From contig NZ_JALKAH010000001.1 in NCBI RefSeq assembly GCF_023015625.1, forward strand, positions 1,047,080-1,111,079: a DNA stretch of 64,000 nt. The letters are read 5' to 3'. The translations under genes were made by a program, and so were the position numbers. Of the stretch, positions 61,898 to 64,000 are shown in pieces. Source of the DNA: Yoonia sp. F2084L. Lineage in GTDB: Bacteria > Pseudomonadota > Alphaproteobacteria > Rhodobacterales > Rhodobacteraceae. The first letter of the stretch is position 1. Each line of letters opens with the position of its first letter. Below the pieces are notes generated by a model. That model had not been told where the DNA came from. It ran no database searches and saw nothing but the letters and a program-made list of their open reading frames with translations.

Positions 61898-63085
61898 CGC
61901 AATGGTTTCACCAATAGCTCTTGCCAGAAGCGGCGGGACCGCATTCCCAACCTGAGTATACCGTGGGCAATCGTGCTTCCTTCTGTGTCCTCCAGTCGTA
62001 TATGGTCCGCAAAACTTAAACCAATCCGGAAAAGACTGTATCCGGGCATGCTCACGAACGGTCATTGTTCTGGGCTCACTGTAGTGGACAAGATCATCTG
62101 GTAGCGTCGTAATGGTCGGAGCAGGCTGAGCAGGGTCAAGCGGGGTAATGGAGCGTTTTTTAATCCCAAACCGTTCCCTATCTTCTGAGGATATACATTG
62201 ACCAGGGCTGCAGTTCTCCAAAATATCCTTAAACCGTTCAACAAGGCGATCAGAATGGCGGGCCAACCTCATATCCGATGGTTTTCCAGGCCAACCATCT
62301 CTCATCAACCGCAAATACGCGGACTTAATCTTTGGAGCCTTATAATCCAAAGCCTTAAACCCGCGTGACCCAAAATCAGGGTCGTCGACTAGATCACCAG
62401 CTAACGTCTCCAAATCAGCCAATGCTTCCAGAGTAGACGTTGGCTTCAGACTGAGGCCGAGCTTCTGTAAGAAGTGTCTTCTGCCTACTTTGAGACGCAC
62501 GATTGGGTTGACCCCGGGCAAGGATCCTTTTTCAATACCTATTAGCAGGTATCTTGGCCTCCGCTGTGGCACCCCGAAGTCTGAAGCTGGAAGGATCGTC
62601 TCAAAAGCATCGTAGCCAAGCTCATTCAACTTTGCTTTGGCAAAGCTTGGATAGTCGCTGTGCGCTTCGTGGGGCATTGAGGCAAAGCCTTGGACATTCT
62701 CTAAGAGAACAGCTCGTGGCCGCACTAATTCAACGAAATCGAAATATGCGTTTATCATTTGACTTCGAGGATCCGAAGGGTCTCGCCGCCCATTCATGCT
62801 GAATCCTTGGCAAGGTGGGCCGCCTGCAACAAGGTCAACTTGCCCACCAAGCTGCTTCAATTCAGCCTTCTTGCCATTTACCACGTCGAGAATATCATGT
62901 GCGCACTGATCAAGCCACTTAGGCCATCTTTGCTGATACTCCTTTCCGAGGACTAAGTTGCGATGATACGTGGCGTAAGCATGGGGGTGAGCCTCGATCG
63001 CAAACAAGTGCTTAAAGCCTGCTTGCCCTAGCCCCAACGACAGCCCACCGCATCCCGCAAAAAGATCAATACAAGTATAGTTCAT
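61778..63085 (-). CDS. DNA (cytosine-5-)-methyltransferase
   Basis: A 435-residue C5-cytosine methyltransferase with the motifs in order: I (DLFAGCGGLSLGLGQAGF), IV with catalytic Cys 92 (GGPPCQGFSMNGRR), VI (LLENVQGF), VIII (QRRPRYLLIG), a target-recognition stretch (~215-300), IX (RTMTVREHARIQSFP) and X (QVGNAVPPLLARAIGE). About 35 residues beyond motif X are encoded antisense to the response regulator. AAGGCGG precedes the ATG. No Vsr or restriction gene is adjacent, so it may be a solitary methylase or the self-marking part of a defence system. Confidence 0.93.
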   Translation of the reverse strand: MNYTCIDLFAGCGGLSLGLGQAGFKHLFAIEAHPHAYATYHRNLVLGKEYQQRWPKWLDQCAHDILDVVNGKKAELKQLGGQVDLVAGGPPCQGFSMNGRRDPSDPRSQMINAYFDFVELVRPRAVLLENVQGFASMPHEAHSDYPSFAKAKLNELGYDAFETILPASDFGVPQRRPRYLLIGIEKGSLPGVNPIVRLKVGRRHFLQKLGLSLKPTSTLEALADLETLAGDLVDDPDFGSRGFKALDYKAPKIKSAYLRLMRDGWPGKPSDMRLARHSDRLVERFKDILENCSPGQCISSEDRERFGIKKRSITPLDPAQPAPTITTLPDDLVHYSEPRTMTVREHARIQSFPDWFKFCGPYTTGGHRRKHDCPRYTQVGNAVPPLLARAIGETIASVLRDQDIRNLPDCSQLAKEGAPMAWEVVDGHERLPVSV

Positions 63086-63599
63086 AGCCGCCTTCTACTC
63101 GTAAATTTCACTTGATGTCCAGGCCCTAACACTTGATCTGTTCCTGATTTCTTCTTGACAATTAAGCTGTCGGATCACGAATTGCACTTCCGGTTGCGCG
63201 AGCGACTAAGGCCACTACACGACCTTGTCGTCTCAGTGATCGTCATGCAAGCGACCGATATCAGCTCTTGCGAAAGAAAAATTCTATGTTGCTTTCCTAA
63301 GGGTAAAGCGACTTGGACACTAATCAACTTCAAGGATGCACGCTCCAAAGCCCCACTCTTTTTTCTTGCACCTATACCGAATGGCTGCAGACCACCCTGC
63401 GACACGCTTATCACGGCAGTCAAAAATCGTACAGCATTGGCAGGGCGGGCGGGATTAATGATCTAATGATCTAATGATCTAATGATCATTAATTTCGGAC
63501 CCAGTATATCGCGTAAGTTACTGATTTATATAAATTCATACAACTTGACAGATCGGTACGAAATCCGAAACGATTTCTGCAACCTGTGCGAGAATCAGT
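63086..63599. other. 514-base region without a clear gene
   Basis: Contains the methyltransferase promoter (leftward) and the TAATGATC repeats. Opposed frames at 63155-63466 (plus) and 63175-63423 (minus) cover the same stretch; neither has a ribosome site or a recognisable protein. It is AT-rich from about 63455 to 63545. Confidence 0.4.
63456..63487. repeat. Four tandem copies of TAATGATC
   Basis: Exact 8-base repeats, four in a row without gaps. The outer ends also form an inverted repeat (ATTAATGATC ... GATCATTAAT, 63454-63493). Each copy holds a GATC. It may bind a protein before the winged-helix gene, or be a simple slippage repeat. Confidence 0.7.
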
Positions 63600-63877
63600 T
63601 TGTCACCAGTCAACCCTTTATCGATTTCTGACGTCACCCTGCGGGCATTATCGGCGATTAACGCATACCGATACCTGACGGTCGTGCAGGTCGCCACGAT
63701 CACTGGCGTCAACACAAAATCTGCTTCAGAAATGCTATTGCGGCTAGAACGCCACGGGCTGCTTGATCACTTTGGCAACGTTGGGATCAGGGGGTACGGC
63801 AAGACGCCCAAGGTGTACTTTCTAACCAGACGTGGGCATGCGGTTTTCTCCGAAGAGATGGAAGCTCTTGGTCAGTC
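63600..63877 (+). pseudogene. Winged-helix DNA-binding protein, interrupted by an insertion sequence
   Basis: The frame from TTG 63600 (open from 63549) encodes ISDVTLRALSAINAYRYLTV, then ITGVNTKSASEMLLRLERHG, LLDHFGNVGIRGYGKTPKVY and FLTRRGHAVFSEEM. A helix-turn-helix plus a beta wing can be read, like MarR-type or plasmid-replication winged helices. The coding sequence runs into the IS end at 63878 and loses its natural C-terminus. The start codon is uncertain (TTG, or ATG 63731). Function unknown. Confidence 0.6.
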
Positions 63878-64000
63878 TGAACCGCGCCGGGTTTGCCGGA
63901 GGCTCCAACTCATGAGTAGGATGGAGCATCATGACAAAGACAACGAACAAGTATTCACCAGAAGTCCGCGAACGCGCTGTACGGATGGTATTGGATGGCG
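63878..64000 (+). mobile_element. IS3-family insertion sequence, left end
   Basis: Begins with TGAACCGCGCCGGG, like the terminal inverted repeats of IS3-family elements, 53 bases before an IS3-type orfA start. The rest lies outside the window, so the target duplication cannot be seen. Confidence 0.8.
63931..64000 (+). CDS. IS3-family transposase OrfA (3' end outside window)
   Basis: The first 23 codons read MTKTTNKYSPEVRERA followed by VRMVLDG, the standard beginning of IS3-family OrfA proteins (helix-turn-helix subunit). GGATGGAG precedes the ATG. OrfB, made by frameshifting into the fused transposase, should follow beyond base 64000. It appears intact as far as visible. Confidence 0.88.
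   Translation, partial: MTKTTNKYSPEVRERAVRMVLDG

Noticed and set aside
63155..63466. Plus-strand 103-codon frame right of the methyltransferase
   Set aside because: A competing minus-strand frame covers the same bases, and neither has a ribosome site or family resemblance.
63456..63487. CRISPR array
   Set aside because: The repeat unit is 8 bases with no spacers, so it is a tandem repeat only; no cas genes in the window.

Overview
The window looks like a chromosome segment of a marine Rhodobacteraceae (Roseobacter-group alphaproteobacterium). The evidence is high-GC, tightly packed genes, many secondary carboxylate transporters (one TRAP, two tripartite tricarboxylate systems), a D-alanyl-D-alanine carboxypeptidase / tmk / holB / tatD / metallo-hydrolase run, a SitABCD-type metal importer behind Fur/Mur-like palindromes, and a VPLPA-CTERM sorting signal. 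Assignments rest on reading the translated proteins; no database search was run.

Bases 1-42750 are core-like. In order they hold: the end of a DppBC-type ABC permease pair; pntAB transhydrogenase with a clear promoter and a 19-base palindrome; a membrane methyltransferase; an SDR / DUF1304 / kynureninase run; a YihY protein; a P-loop kinase with phosphoglucomutase; a fumarylacetoacetase-family enzyme with a TRAP transporter; a split pqiAABC lipid-transport operon; two sugar-type genes; a TctDE two-component system with its own binding protein, divergent from tctCBA; sitABCD; an RND efflux pair; small metabolic genes; the dac-tmk-holB-tatD-mbl group with an RlpA/SPOR-like lipoprotein; and tRNA-Ser(TGA). 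Several convergent pairs overlap by only four bases.

Bases 42750-56700 are accessory. A second tripartite transporter with a CaiB/BaiF CoA-transferase and a divergent LysR regulator is followed by the first unusual system: three translationally coupled genes for proteins that resemble P47/OrfX (TULIP-fold) proteins of clostridial botulinum-toxin gene clusters. Beside them lie a secreted VPLPA-CTERM protein, a permuted NlpC/P60 (YiiX/LRAT-like) protein and a LuxR-TPR regulator. A decayed IS3-family orfA follows.

Bases 56726-64000 are the left part of an integrated genomic island. It begins at a 46-base 3' fragment of tRNA-Thr(TGT), next to a tyrosine recombinase and an AlpA-like factor. The cargo is the second unusual system: a large histidine-kinase-like protein with two different GHKL ATPase domains, a coupled response regulator whose C-terminal half carries an RNxxxH HEPN-type RNase motif, and a convergent C5-cytosine DNA methyltransferase whose 3' end overlaps the regulator by 120 bases. 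I read this as a candidate phage-defence module built like a two-component system. The window ends in an IS3-family element inserted into a winged-helix gene. The right end of the island is outside the window.
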